A stretch of 64,000 nucleotides of DNA from Bermanella sp044597725 (GTDB lineage: Bacteria; Pseudomonadota; Gammaproteobacteria; Pseudomonadales; Oceanobacteraceae), in assembly GCF_044597725.1 (NCBI RefSeq), contig NZ_CP139003.1, positions 2,232,001-2,296,000 of the forward strand. Direction: 5' to 3'. This document shows positions 15,534 to 25,794 of this stretch, piece by piece. The translations under genes and the position numbers were made by a program. Below the pieces are notes generated by a model. The model did no database searches. It was not told where the DNA came from and was given only the letters and a program-made list of their open reading frames with translations. Position 1 is the first letter of the stretch; each line of letters starts with the position of its first letter.

Positions 15534-16772
15534 ATGACTCTTTGGCTATATTTACACTTCACTGATTTACAAGAAGAAAAGGAAGACATCGAGAAACTAG
15601 AGCGATTGGCGCGTTGGCTGTACCGAGTCACATCGGATATTGCCCTTACTCCACCGTGTGGCTTGGTATTGAGAGTGACCTCTATGCTGTCATTGTATTC
15701 CAGCTTCAATGATTACTGGCATCAAGTTAAGGCTCAAATTGAGAGTACTGGGCTTTCATATAGATATGCAACAGGCAATACACCACTAGCGGCTCAGGTT
15801 TTGGCTAACGGTCACGGCATGCTTTTAGAAGAAGATGCAAACTCTTTGCTCTTATTGCTTAAACGTCAATCAACTAACAGTTTGACGGTCGATAAGAAGT
15901 TAAAAGATGGGTTAAAAAGAGTGGGCCTGCAAACCCTTGCCGATGTATTTAGAATCCCCCGTTCTGAGCTGGCCAAGCGTTTTGGAAGTGGTTTTGCCAT
16001 CTATATCGAAAAACTTATTGGTAACACTCAACACCCCGTGTGTTTTTATACGCCCCCTGCTGTTTTCCGACAGGCTTTGGATTTACATCATGAAGTACAA
16101 AATACTCAGTACCTAAGTAAACCCCTTGAGATATTACTCGAACGCTTAGAGTCATTTTTAGATGCTCACAACCATACTTGCGATGAGCTGATCTTATTTT
16201 TAAGGCATAGAGATACCGAAGAGAAAAATAAACTGACACTTTCTATTCATGCAGCCCATGGTCAAACTCAAGCATATAAATGGTTGGAGCTATGCGAGCT
16301 TAAACTTGAGGGTGTATCGCTCGAAGCACCGGTAATCGCTATTGAACTTTATGTGCCGCGCAGCATGGAAGATTATCGCGATATAACAGACTTATTTGAT
16401 CAGAAAACTCAAGGCATTAGTGCAGCCGAACTTATTGCTCAGTTACAAGCAAAGCTAGGAGAAGATGCGGTTTCTGGAATCAGGTTGCTAGAAGACGATC
16501 GCCCCGAGCTAGCATTTGAATATTGCCCACCACTTTTAGCTCATCAAGTAATTAGCCACACGCCATATAGGCCAGTTTTTATCCTGCCTCACCCCCGCTT
16601 ACTGTTCGATAAGGTTACTCTGCATAGTACTGCAGAGCGTATTACAACAGGCTGGTGGGATAATTTTTTTATGCAGCGCGACTATTTTATTGCTCGAGAC
16701 AAATACGGTGCTTGGTTGTGGGTATTTAAAACTCCAGACAAGAAGTGGTTTCTACATGGATGGTTTAGCTAG
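15534..16772 (+). CDS. imuB: Y-family polymerase-like protein ImuB
   Basis: A 412-residue ImuB starting at ATG 15534 (GAGG ten bases ahead; a TTG two codons before is an alternative). It has the Y-family fold outline but the N-terminal LWLYLHFTDLQEE segment lacks the catalytic DxD acidic residues, as in all ImuB proteins, so it is a non-catalytic scaffold. It should bind the beta clamp and DnaE2. The C-terminus (RDYFIARDKYGAWLWVF, then WFLHGWFS) is the conserved ImuB tail. Somewhat shorter than the common 450-500 residues. Transcribed with imuA and dnaE2. Confidence 0.9.
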   Translation: MTLWLYLHFTDLQEEKEDIEKLERLARWLYRVTSDIALTPPCGLVLRVTSMLSLYSSFNDYWHQVKAQIESTGLSYRYATGNTPLAAQVLANGHGMLLEEDANSLLLLLKRQSTNSLTVDKKLKDGLKRVGLQTLADVFRIPRSELAKRFGSGFAIYIEKLIGNTQHPVCFYTPPAVFRQALDLHHEVQNTQYLSKPLEILLERLESFLDAHNHTCDELILFLRHRDTEEKNKLTLSIHAAHGQTQAYKWLELCELKLEGVSLEAPVIAIELYVPRSMEDYRDITDLFDQKTQGISAAELIAQLQAKLGEDAVSGIRLLEDDRPELAFEYCPPLLAHQVISHTPYRPVFILPHPRLLFDKVTLHSTAERITTGWWDNFFMQRDYFIARDKYGAWLWVFKTPDKKWFLHGWFS

Positions 16773-16798
16773 GGTTATTAAAAGAGCAGTTTACACTA

Positions 16799-19700
16799 AT
16801 GAATTATGCCGAACTTTACTGTCAGAGTAATTTTTCTTTTTTACAAGGTGCATCGCACCCAGAAGAGCTCGTATGCGAAGCCGCATCACTTGGTTATGAA
16901 GCGCTGGCTATTACCGATGAATGCTCTGTCGCGGGTATTGTGCGCGCTTATACCGCAATTAAAGAGCAAAACCTCGATATCAAGCTTATTTGCGGTAGTT
17001 TGTTAAATTTAGATGAAAGCCTTAGCGTGATACTCATCTGCCCAAATCGTAAAGCTTACGCAGAACTCTGCAGAGTTATTAGTAATGCTCGCAAACGAAG
17101 CGCAAAAGGTGCGTACAAGTTAGAAAAATGGGACTTAATGTCAATTAAGGAATGTTTTTGTATTTGGCTCCCGAAAGGCTCAGAACAAGATTTAAGCTGG
17201 GCTAGATGGCTTGGTAAATATTATAAAGACCGTTTGTGGATTGGCATAACCCGATATTTAAATAATAACGAGTCAAGTTATGTGCAGCACTGCGAAACCT
17301 TGGCTAACAACTTTAACCTAAGCCTGTGTGCCTGTGGCGGTGTATTAATGCATTCAGCTCAACGGTTAGCCATGCAGCATACATTAACTGCTATCAAATT
17401 TCGTACTACCGTTGCAAAATGCGGCTTCAAACGCTTATCTAATGCTGAGCGGGCAATGCGCTCATTAAATAAATTGCAATATATATTCAAACAAAACTGG
17501 ATAGAGAATAGCACTTCAATAGCCCGCCTTTGTCAGTTTAACTTGGCATCGTTACGCTATGAATACCCTGCCGAGCTTACTCCAAAAGGAATCACACCAG
17601 CTTCCTATTTAAGAAAGCTTGTAGCAAAAGGTGCGAAACAGCGATTTCCTCAAGGCATTCCCAAGGAAATAAATGAAATCATTGAAAAAGAACTCAAATT
17701 GATTTGCGAGCTTAACTATGAGTACTTCTTCTTAACTATTCACGATGTTGTGCTTTTTGCTAAAGAAAAAAATATCTTATACCAAGGTCGAGGCTCAGCT
17801 GCCAACTCGATTGTTTGCTATTGCTTAGATATTACTGCCGTTAACCCAACCCGAATATCTGTTTTATTTGAACGTTTCATTAGTAAAGAACGAAATGAAC
17901 CACCTGATATTGATGTTGACTTTGAACATGAAAGAAGAGAAGAAGTTATTCAATATATTTATCAGAAATATGGTCGTGAGCGAACTGCCCTAGCAGCAAC
18001 CGTGATTAGCTTTCGCCTTAAAATGGCAATTCGAGAAGTGGGCAAAGCACTTAGCTTTCCAGAGGATCGGCTCGATTATTTTATCAAGAATTTACACTTT
18101 AGAGATAAACTCTCTAATTGGAAGCAACAAATAGTTGAGCTAGGGCTTGATGAGCATAAACTAGAAAGTCGACATCTGTTCAAATTGGTCGATGAGATAC
18201 TAGGTTTTCCAAGGCACTTGTCACAACATGTGGGCGGTTTTGTCATATCTAATGGTCCGCTTTATGAGCTTGTGCCTATTGAAAACGCAGCCATGGAAAA
18301 CCGTACTGTTATTCAATGGGATAAAGATGATCTTGAAAGCTTAGGGCTGTTAAAAGTGGATATATTAGCGTTGGGTATGCTTACAGCTATTCGTAAAGCC
18401 TTTACGCTCATTCAGAACTATTATGGAAGAATGCTTTCGCTAGCCACCATAACCAAGATAGATGATGACCCAGATGTATATAAAATGATCCAACAGGCTG
18501 ACACTGTAGGTGTATTTCAAATTGAATCGCGGGCACAAATGAGTATGCTGCCACGATTAAAACCCAGTTGTTATTATGACTTGGTAATCCAAATTGCAAT
18601 CGTAAGACCGGGTCCAATACAAGGTGATATGGTTCACCCATTCTTAAAGCGCAAACATGGATTGGAACACATTGATTATCCATCGCAAGAAGTTCAAAAC
18701 ATACTCTCACGAACTCTGGGTGTTCCTATCTTCCAAGAGCAAGTCATAAAACTGGCTATGGTTGCCGCAGGATTTAGTGGTGGTGAAGCAGACCAATTAA
18801 GACGCGCGATGGCGAGCTGGAAGAAGAACGGCCAGCTTGAACCCTTTAAGCATAAGCTAATATCAGGCATGCAATCACGAGGTTATGATTTAGATTTTGC
18901 CGAGCGTTTATATCGGCAAATATGCGGCTTTGGTGGCTATGGCTTTCCGGAGAGCCATTCCGCATCGTTTGCCATACTGGCTTATATTTCTGCTTGGCTA
19001 AAATATCATTACCCGCTGGCATTTTATACGGCACTTTTAAATAGCTTGCCCATGGGGTTTTATAGTGCCTCTCAGTTAATCCAGGATGCTAAACGGCATC
19101 ATGTAGCCGTTTTGCCTGTTTGTATTAACCAATCGAACAAAGACCATTGTATTGAAAAAGATGCTTTACGTTTAGGTTTTCGACAAGTTAAAGGTTTATC
19201 GGATAGCGGCATAAAGCGCATCGTTCAAAAGCGCCCTATTTCTGGGTTTACTCATATGGGCGAAATAAAGCAGTTGCGATTAAGTAAAAGTGATATTGAA
19301 AGTTTAGCCAGCGCAAATGCTTTTCATGTTATTTCAGGAAACCGGTTTCAAAGTCGCTGGGATATGAACAATACAGAGCATAGCTACCCATTATTGAATT
19401 TAGTAATACAGGGCCATGAGACCTTATCACCACCTTCGCGCTTTGAGAGTTTAATTGAAGATTACCATGCAACAGGGCTTAGCTTAAACGAACACCCTAT
19501 TGCATTATTATGCGAACAGGGAAAACTAAATGATATTACAGTTATGCAGCAACTTAAAAATAAACCTCATAAGTCATTGGTAACTGTGGCAGGCGCTGTA
19601 ACCGGAAAACAAGCACCAGGAACGGCATCGGGCGTTACCTTTTTAACCTTAGAAGATCATACGGGCAATATAAACGTTGTGGTTTGGGCTGGTACCGCCC

Positions 19701-19855
19701 GAGAGCAAAGAAAGCCCTTTATCGCAGCCAAGCTACTAAAAGTGAAAGGCATTGTAGAGCGGCAAGGCAATGTTATTCATGTGATGGCTGGAAAGTTAAT
19801 CGATATCACTCAAGACTTCGCAGACTTACAGTTGAGGTCGAGAGAGTTTCATTAA
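16799..19855 (+). CDS. dnaE2: Error-prone DNA polymerase DnaE2
   Basis: A 1018-residue C-family alpha subunit. The N-terminal PHP domain begins AELYCQSNFSFLQGASHPEE. The palm domain has GRGSAANS at about 330 and the catalytic PDIDVDFEHERR at about 369-380. Finger and C-terminal OB regions follow (TLEDHTGNINVVVW). The tail lacks the long tau-binding extension of DnaE1. DnaE2 carries out lesion bypass with ImuA/ImuB. Start at ATG 16799, 26 bases after imuB. The 3' end overlaps the convergent GGDEF-EAL gene by four bases. Regulated by the LexA box upstream of imuA. Confidence 0.95.
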   Translation: MNYAELYCQSNFSFLQGASHPEELVCEAASLGYEALAITDECSVAGIVRAYTAIKEQNLDIKLICGSLLNLDESLSVILICPNRKAYAELCRVISNARKRSAKGAYKLEKWDLMSIKECFCIWLPKGSEQDLSWARWLGKYYKDRLWIGITRYLNNNESSYVQHCETLANNFNLSLCACGGVLMHSAQRLAMQHTLTAIKFRTTVAKCGFKRLSNAERAMRSLNKLQYIFKQNWIENSTSIARLCQFNLASLRYEYPAELTPKGITPASYLRKLVAKGAKQRFPQGIPKEINEIIEKELKLICELNYEYFFLTIHDVVLFAKEKNILYQGRGSAANSIVCYCLDITAVNPTRISVLFERFISKERNEPPDIDVDFEHERREEVIQYIYQKYGRERTALAATVISFRLKMAIREVGKALSFPEDRLDYFIKNLHFRDKLSNWKQQIVELGLDEHKLESRHLFKLVDEILGFPRHLSQHVGGFVISNGPLYELVPIENAAMENRTVIQWDKDDLESLGLLKVDILALGMLTAIRKAFTLIQNYYGRMLSLATITKIDDDPDVYKMIQQADTVGVFQIESRAQMSMLPRLKPSCYYDLVIQIAIVRPGPIQGDMVHPFLKRKHGLEHIDYPSQEVQNILSRTLGVPIFQEQVIKLAMVAAGFSGGEADQLRRAMASWKKNGQLEPFKHKLISGMQSRGYDLDFAERLYRQICGFGGYGFPESHSASFAILAYISAWLKYHYPLAFYTALLNSLPMGFYSASQLIQDAKRHHVAVLPVCINQSNKDHCIEKDALRLGFRQVKGLSDSGIKRIVQKRPISGFTHMGEIKQLRLSKSDIESLASANAFHVISGNRFQSRWDMNNTEHSYPLLNLVIQGHETLSPPSRFESLIEDYHATGLSLNEHPIALLCEQGKLNDITVMQQLKNKPHKSLVTVAGAVTGKQAPGTASGVTFLTLEDHTGNINVVVWAGTAREQRKPFIAAKLLKVKGIVERQGNVIHVMAGKLIDITQDFADLQLRSREFH

Positions 19856-22830
19856 ACCTCTCTTTCCTCAAGCCACTTATAAAGGTCTGCTTCTTTCAAT
19901 GGACGAGAATAATAATAGCCTTGAGCCTTGTCGCATTGTATTTCTTTTAATTTTTGGTGTTGTTCTAGGGTCTCAACCCCCTCAGCCACTACTTCTATAT
20001 GCATGCTTTTCGCCATCGCCACTATCGATTCAATTAACTCGTAACTTTGTCGATCATGAGTAATATCTTGTACAAACTCTCGATCAATTTTTAAAGTGCT
20101 AAATGGGTATTTTCGGATATAGCTAAGAGACGAATAGCCCGTGCCAAAATCATCCATTGCCAATTTAATACCCGCATCGGTTAACTGAGCCAACATTTCT
20201 TCAGCGCGGTCTTGATGCTTAATTAATACCCCTTCTGTTATTTCCATAACCAAGCATTCTGCTGGCAGCTTAATACGTTCTAACAATTCAGAAGCTCGCT
20301 TAACAAAGTCACCTTCACGAAGTTGCCTAGGGGATACATTTACCGCCATGCCAAACTCTAATCTGAAGTCAGCTCGCAAACGCTGACAAGTATTAAGGGC
20401 CGCCTCTAAAACATAATCACCAAGCTGTAAAATAAAGCCATTGTGTTCGGCTACATTAATAAACTCCACGGGGCAAACTGAACCTAGGCGTTTACTATGC
20501 CAGCGGCTAAGCGCCTCAAATTTAACAGGCTGGTTTGTTTTTAAATCCATGATTGGCTGGTAATGTAATTCAATCTCTTTATTTTCTAGAGATTTTAGAA
20601 GCTCTTCTTCCACAAGCATGCGCCGATGAACTTGCGCATTCATGTGCCCTGAGAAGAAATGAAAATGATCACCGCCTTTGTATTTAGAGGCATACATGGC
20701 GGTATCGGCATTTTGAAGCAATGCCTCTGCATCAAGGCCATCATTAGGAAACCGTGCAATACCAATACTAAGTGACATACTGATATTTCTATTACCGAGT
20801 TTGTAAGGTGCTTTAATCGCTTTGAGTAACTCGCAGCAAATGACTTCAATATCTTCCGAACTAATCAAACTACCAATAACAATAACAAACTCATCACCAC
20901 CAAAGCGGCTAATAACATCTGAACGTCTTAGGGTTTTCCTTAGGCGTTCAGCTACGGCTTTCAATAAATTATCACCAACCGAGTGACCTAATGTATCGTT
21001 TACTTTTTTAAAGTCATCTAAATCAATAAATAATACGGCCAACTGCTCATCGTCACGCTCCGCCAGTGCTAAATGTTGTTCAAGCCTTGTTATTAGCGCA
21101 GTGCGGTTGGGTAAATCCGTAAGCGCATCATGCTGAGCTTGATACTCTAATAAATGAGTCCTCTCTTTAACTGTACGATTTAAAATGTAATTCCAATAAA
21201 GCACACCTAAAATCATGAGGGTTGTTATAGCAATAAAAATAAATATGCCCATCCACGGTAATTGCTTCTCAACCTGTTGCAGTTTTACCCATTTAGAAAA
21301 TATAGTGGCCCGCTCCTGAGCTGTTATTGATGAAAGCGCTTTGTTTAAAATGCTAACCAGTTCTGGCCAGTCATTTCGAACACCCATTGAGAGTTCAAAA
21401 CGCAGCGGTATTTCGCCTGATACTCGCAAATTAGTTAGGCCATTTTCTTGAATGATGTAGCTTGTTGTTGCAATATTTCCTATATACGCAAATGCCTCAC
21501 CACGCGCCACTGCGGTGAGTGCCCTTTCTGAATTCGTATAAGTGCGAGTTTTAAGCTCTGGATAGTGATGCGAAATAAGATCAAGGGAGGCATAGCCACT
21601 TTCCAGCGCAACGGTTTTGCCAAATAGGCCATCTACGCCCGGTACAAATTCAATATTATTTTTTGTTACTACAACCATAGCGTTAGATACATAAGGCTGA
21701 GTAAAAAGTGCATATTCAGAACGCTGCGGGGTTTCCATAGCTAAACTGAACATGTCTAGCTCACGACGCTTTACTTTGTCCACAATCTCGTGCCAAGGGT
21801 TTTGGGGCGATTCAATAAATGTCACACCTAGTTTCTGTTCAATTAAACGAATATAATCAGACGCCACGCCTCTATATCGACCACTTTCGTCAAAGTATTC
21901 AAATGGTGGCCAGTTAACGTCTGAAGCAAGACGAATGACTTGATGATCATCCAGCCACTTACGCTCCTCGTTGGTTAATCGAGCCAATGTATTGTTATCA
22001 AATACCGATGTATTACGTTTAATTAGATCATCTAAAATGGCATGTTTTTCTATTTCGGAAATGCTATTTAAAGCAACATCAAGAATACTCGCCAATATTT
22101 CCCAGTCTTTACGAACGCCTAGTGCGAGCACTGCACCTGTTTTTTCTGCACGCCCATAGACTTTTAAGTTTGATAATAATTCATTACGCATCAAATACTG
22201 CGCAACCGCGCGATTCCCTATATATGCATCGGCCTCACCTCGGGCAACTGCGCCTAGTGCTAGAGATGTATTTTTGTACGTTTTAACATCAATGTCGGGG
22301 AAGTTATCACGGTAATGATTTACATTGCCAAACCCTTCTTCAAGGGCAATAGTACTGCCCTTTAACGACTGCTCATCTACCGCATCACCTTGATCAGTAC
22401 GAGCAACAATAACATGGGGTATATTTAAATACGGCTTGGTAAAATTAAAATACTGTTGTCTATAGGGTTTAGGTGTTATATCCATAACAACATCGAGCTG
22501 CTTGGCAATTACGCCATTATATAATGTGGGCCAATCACCGTGAGATAAAACCAAACGCCCTCCTAATCGCTGGTTTAGCGCGTTAATCAACGCCACGCCA
22601 AAGCCATCTGCACTGCCCGACAAGTTAAGAAAATTAAGCGGTGGCCAATCATTCATGGCACCCACTTTAATTTTGGGGTGAGCGTCGAGCCATTCTTTTT
22701 GTTCTGCTGTTAACTCAAGTGGGAGTTGATTGGCTTCGATAACATTAATGTCCCCATAGGCGTTATTCCAAATGCCGAACAGCAAGAGAAGGACTAGGCA
22801 GCGATAGAATACACAATTGGGTAGACTCAT
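19852..22830 (-). CDS. Membrane receptor with two periplasmic SBP domains and GGDEF-EAL output
   Basis: A 992-residue protein: signal/anchor helix at 11-25, two solute-binding family 3 domains (about 50-270 and 295-515; each has the WPPLNF or WPPFEYF motif), a transmembrane helix at 526-548, GGDEF at about 560-720 (GGDEF at 644-648, I-site RRSD five residues before) and EAL at about 740-985 (FEALSRW, then DDFGTGYSS and AEGVE). Both catalytic domains keep key residues, so it may make or degrade c-di-GMP depending on ligand. The two SBP domains resemble each other. Start ATG 22830 lacks a strong ribosome site. Ligands, possibly amino acids, are unknown. Confidence 0.95.
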   Translation of the reverse strand: MSLPNCVFYRCLVLLLLFGIWNNAYGDINVIEANQLPLELTAEQKEWLDAHPKIKVGAMNDWPPLNFLNLSGSADGFGVALINALNQRLGGRLVLSHGDWPTLYNGVIAKQLDVVMDITPKPYRQQYFNFTKPYLNIPHVIVARTDQGDAVDEQSLKGSTIALEEGFGNVNHYRDNFPDIDVKTYKNTSLALGAVARGEADAYIGNRAVAQYLMRNELLSNLKVYGRAEKTGAVLALGVRKDWEILASILDVALNSISEIEKHAILDDLIKRNTSVFDNNTLARLTNEERKWLDDHQVIRLASDVNWPPFEYFDESGRYRGVASDYIRLIEQKLGVTFIESPQNPWHEIVDKVKRRELDMFSLAMETPQRSEYALFTQPYVSNAMVVVTKNNIEFVPGVDGLFGKTVALESGYASLDLISHHYPELKTRTYTNSERALTAVARGEAFAYIGNIATTSYIIQENGLTNLRVSGEIPLRFELSMGVRNDWPELVSILNKALSSITAQERATIFSKWVKLQQVEKQLPWMGIFIFIAITTLMILGVLYWNYILNRTVKERTHLLEYQAQHDALTDLPNRTALITRLEQHLALAERDDEQLAVLFIDLDDFKKVNDTLGHSVGDNLLKAVAERLRKTLRRSDVISRFGGDEFVIVIGSLISSEDIEVICCELLKAIKAPYKLGNRNISMSLSIGIARFPNDGLDAEALLQNADTAMYASKYKGGDHFHFFSGHMNAQVHRRMLVEEELLKSLENKEIELHYQPIMDLKTNQPVKFEALSRWHSKRLGSVCPVEFINVAEHNGFILQLGDYVLEAALNTCQRLRADFRLEFGMAVNVSPRQLREGDFVKRASELLERIKLPAECLVMEITEGVLIKHQDRAEEMLAQLTDAGIKLAMDDFGTGYSSLSYIRKYPFSTLKIDREFVQDITHDRQSYELIESIVAMAKSMHIEVVAEGVETLEQHQKLKEIQCDKAQGYYYSRPLKEADLYKWLEEREV

Positions 22831-22993
22831 ATATTAGGAAAGCCAATGCTGAGAGATTATCATTCTTTAGCTGTAAGATTAGCCTGAATCAAGCCCCTTG
22901 CCAAACCCCGTCGCCGCTTACCCAAATAGTCCGATTATCACAAGTCAAATTATTTACCCTATGGCACAATCTTTGTTATCAAGGAGAATAATA

Positions 22994-24607
22994 ATGATAA
23001 CAACAAACTTTGATTATATTGTGATAGGCGGTGGCAGCGCTGGCTGTGTTGTCGCTTCTCGCTTAACAGAAGATCCCAATGTGACTGTTTGCCTACTGGA
23101 AGCCGGTAAGCGAGATAACAGTGCATTTATCCATATACCATGCGGCGTTGCTGCCACAGCACCATATGGCATTTCTAGCTGGCACTATCAAACCACACCA
23201 CAGCAAGCACTAAACGGCAGAAAAGGCTTTCAACCACGAGGCAAAGTTCTTGGAGGGTCTAGCTCGATTAATGCCATGGTATATATTCGCGGTCATGCTT
23301 GGGATTACAATCATTGGGCATCTCTTGGTAATGAAGGCTGGAGCTATAATGACGTGTTGCCCTACTTTAAACGGGCCGAATGCAACGAAACACTGGGTGA
23401 AGATTCATATCACGGCAATGACGGTCCATTGAACGTTGCTGAAATACAATGCCCAAGCAAGTTAAACAATCGTTTTTTAGATGCCTGCCAAAGGCTGGGT
23501 ATACCCAAATCCAAGGATTTAAACGGTGAGCATCAGTTAGGTTGCCGCTTAAACCAGGTTACACAGAAAAACGGTGAGCGCTGCAGCGCGGCAAAAGCTT
23601 ATATTACACCCAACCTAAATCGTCCAAACCTAACGGTTATGACGCAAGCCCTTGTTGAAAAAATAATCATCGAAAACAAACGTGCAACTGGGGTTAAAGC
23701 CAGAATCAACGGGCAAGACGTCACACTAACAGCATCTAATGAAGTGATACTCAGTGCCGGGGCGTTTGGGTCACCGCAAATATTAATGCTAAGTGGCATA
23801 GGTGATTCTGATGCCCTTAAGGCAGTTGGTATTGATACTGTTCACGATCTGCCTGGTGTAGGGAAAAATCTACAGGACCATATAACCGCAATGCCAATTT
23901 ATAAAACCAAGGCAAGCCCAGATACATTTGGCATATCCATTCCTGGTGCTGTGCACATCGCTAAAGGACTATTTGATTGGTTTCGCAGGCGCACAGGCAA
24001 GCTCACCAGTAACTTTGCTGAATCGGCTGCGTTTTGTTATGCCGATAAACACGCACCTTGCCCCGATATCGAACTAGAGCTTGTTATTGGCATTGTTGAT
24101 GACCATAACCGTAAGCTTCATTTAGGCCATGGCTACTCCCTGCACGCAACCGTTTTGCGACCAAAAAGCCGTGGACAAGTCACTCTAGCGGATGCCAACC
24201 CTTCTACTCCACCACTTATCGATCCTAACTTCTTGTCTCACCAAGACGATATGAATAAGCTCGTGCAAGGCTTGCAAATTGCCATAGATATTCTGCAAAC
24301 ACCTGACTTTGACGAGGTCCGCGGCAAAATGCTCTACCCCTTAGACCGAAACAATATTGCTCAGTTGGAAGAATACTGCCGCAATCATGCCGATACTGAA
24401 TACCATCCGGTGGGTACGTGCAAGATGGGCCTGAACTCCGATCCTATGGCAGTGGTTGATAATAAACTGAGCGTTCATGGTCTCTCTGGCCTGCGAGTTG
24501 TCGATGCGTCGATTATGCCCACCCTTGTAGGGGGTAATACCAATGCACCCACCATTATGATTGCGGAGAAAGCAGTAGATATGATTAGGGCAAACGCTCG
24601 CAATTAG
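22994..24607 (+). CDS. GMC-family FAD-dependent oxidoreductase (choline/alcohol dehydrogenase-like)
   Basis: A 537-residue product starting at ATG 22994, preceded by GGAG; longer readings from 22898 have no ribosome site. The FAD-binding IGGGSAGCVVASRL, the GMC signature GKVLGGSSSINAMVYIRG and the active-site HPVGTCKMG plus NTNAPTIMIAEKA are intact. It resembles BetA/AlkJ-type membrane-associated quinone-linked alcohol dehydrogenases. There is no adjacent aldehyde dehydrogenase, so choline versus another alcohol cannot be settled. Divergent from the GGDEF-EAL gene with about 160 bases between. Confidence 0.92.
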   Translation: MITTNFDYIVIGGGSAGCVVASRLTEDPNVTVCLLEAGKRDNSAFIHIPCGVAATAPYGISSWHYQTTPQQALNGRKGFQPRGKVLGGSSSINAMVYIRGHAWDYNHWASLGNEGWSYNDVLPYFKRAECNETLGEDSYHGNDGPLNVAEIQCPSKLNNRFLDACQRLGIPKSKDLNGEHQLGCRLNQVTQKNGERCSAAKAYITPNLNRPNLTVMTQALVEKIIIENKRATGVKARINGQDVTLTASNEVILSAGAFGSPQILMLSGIGDSDALKAVGIDTVHDLPGVGKNLQDHITAMPIYKTKASPDTFGISIPGAVHIAKGLFDWFRRRTGKLTSNFAESAAFCYADKHAPCPDIELELVIGIVDDHNRKLHLGHGYSLHATVLRPKSRGQVTLADANPSTPPLIDPNFLSHQDDMNKLVQGLQIAIDILQTPDFDEVRGKMLYPLDRNNIAQLEEYCRNHADTEYHPVGTCKMGLNSDPMAVVDNKLSVHGLSGLRVVDASIMPTLVGGNTNAPTIMIAEKAVDMIRANARN

Positions 24608-24749
24608 CGGGTTTGAGTCCATAATAGAAGGCTAACTGTCAATACAACAAGGTTGATTCACTGGTGCAACAATCCTTTCTGCATTTAGTTAATGCACTCA
24701 AATCCTGAACAATCTAAGATTGGCGTCACCTTTTTTATGGATGATGATC

Positions 24750-25778
24750 ATGAAACCTTTTTTAATACTCACTCTACTCGTGATTTCAAGCCTGAGCATG
24801 GCTCAGGAGAATCAAGGGCTTCCAGCGGAAGTCATAAAAGTTGAGCCTCAAGCTATTGAAACCAAGCTTGAAGCCATTGGTACATTAAAAGCCAACCGAG
24901 GCATTGTACTTTCACCGGAAGTCAGCGGGCGCATCACTCGAATCGGCTTCGAAAGTGGTGCTTTGGTTGATAAAGGCCAAGCACTGTTTGAGCTAGAACA
25001 TTCGGCCGAACGCGCTTCTGTTGCGGAAGCCAAGGCTCGTGTTCAGCTTAGCGAAATTGAGTTTAAGCGGTCACAGACCTTACTTAAGCAAAATGCAGCC
25101 AGCCAAACCGATCTAGACAAAGCGGAAGCAAATCTTGCTATTAATCGCGCCCAAGCCGACTCGGCCCAAGCGCGTTTTAATAAATTTATTATTCGAGCAC
25201 CGTTCAGCGGTATCGCTAGTATCCATGATTATAGTCTTGGCGAATACGTAAACGCGGGTGAATCACTTATCCGGCTTGTTGATATTAATACACTGAACCT
25301 CGACTTTTCTGTTCCAGAAACCAGTTTATCTCTCGTGGCTTTGGGTCAGACTCTCGAGATTTCATTACCTGCTTTTCCTGGACAATCATTTAAAGGGGAA
25401 GTGACCGCTATTTCTCCTACTATCACGGAAAATGCGCGCAGTTTAAAAGTACGTGCACGCATCGATAATGAGAAAGGTCTATTAAAGCCCGGCCTATTTG
25501 CCAACGTATTCCTTTTAACCAGTACCGAAGACAACGCCCTACTCGTGCCAGAACAGGCATTAATTCCCGAGGGCGACAAATATTTTGTAATGACTGTTGA
25601 AAATGGAACGGTGAATCAAGTGCCAGTGACATTGGGTACGCGCAAACATGCTCTTATTCAAATTCTTTCAGGAATAAGTGCGGGAGATGTGGTCATTACT
25701 GCTGGCCAGCTAAAGCTGCGTCCAGGTATGCCGGTTACGCCGCTATTCCCAGAAATGCTACAAGCCAAACAGCAGTAA
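24750..25778 (+). CDS. RND efflux periplasmic adaptor (membrane-fusion protein)
   Basis: A 342-residue HlyD-family adaptor. I choose ATG 24750 (MKPFLILTLLVISSLSMAQ is a signal peptide). The first lipoyl half (GRITRIGFESGALVDKGQ) and the coiled-coil hairpin (about 75-135, ending NLAINRAQADSAQARF) are followed by a second lipoyl half, beta-barrel and membrane-proximal domains. It links the RND pump to an outer-membrane channel encoded elsewhere. Sixteen bases separate it from the pump gene. No substrate can be assigned. Confidence 0.9.
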   Translation: MKPFLILTLLVISSLSMAQENQGLPAEVIKVEPQAIETKLEAIGTLKANRGIVLSPEVSGRITRIGFESGALVDKGQALFELEHSAERASVAEAKARVQLSEIEFKRSQTLLKQNAASQTDLDKAEANLAINRAQADSAQARFNKFIIRAPFSGIASIHDYSLGEYVNAGESLIRLVDINTLNLDFSVPETSLSLVALGQTLEISLPAFPGQSFKGEVTAISPTITENARSLKVRARIDNEKGLLKPGLFANVFLLTSTEDNALLVPEQALIPEGDKYFVMTVENGTVNQVPVTLGTRKHALIQILSGISAGDVVITAGQLKLRPGMPVTPLFPEMLQAKQQ

Positions 25779-25794
25779 TTGAGGCAATTTAAAT

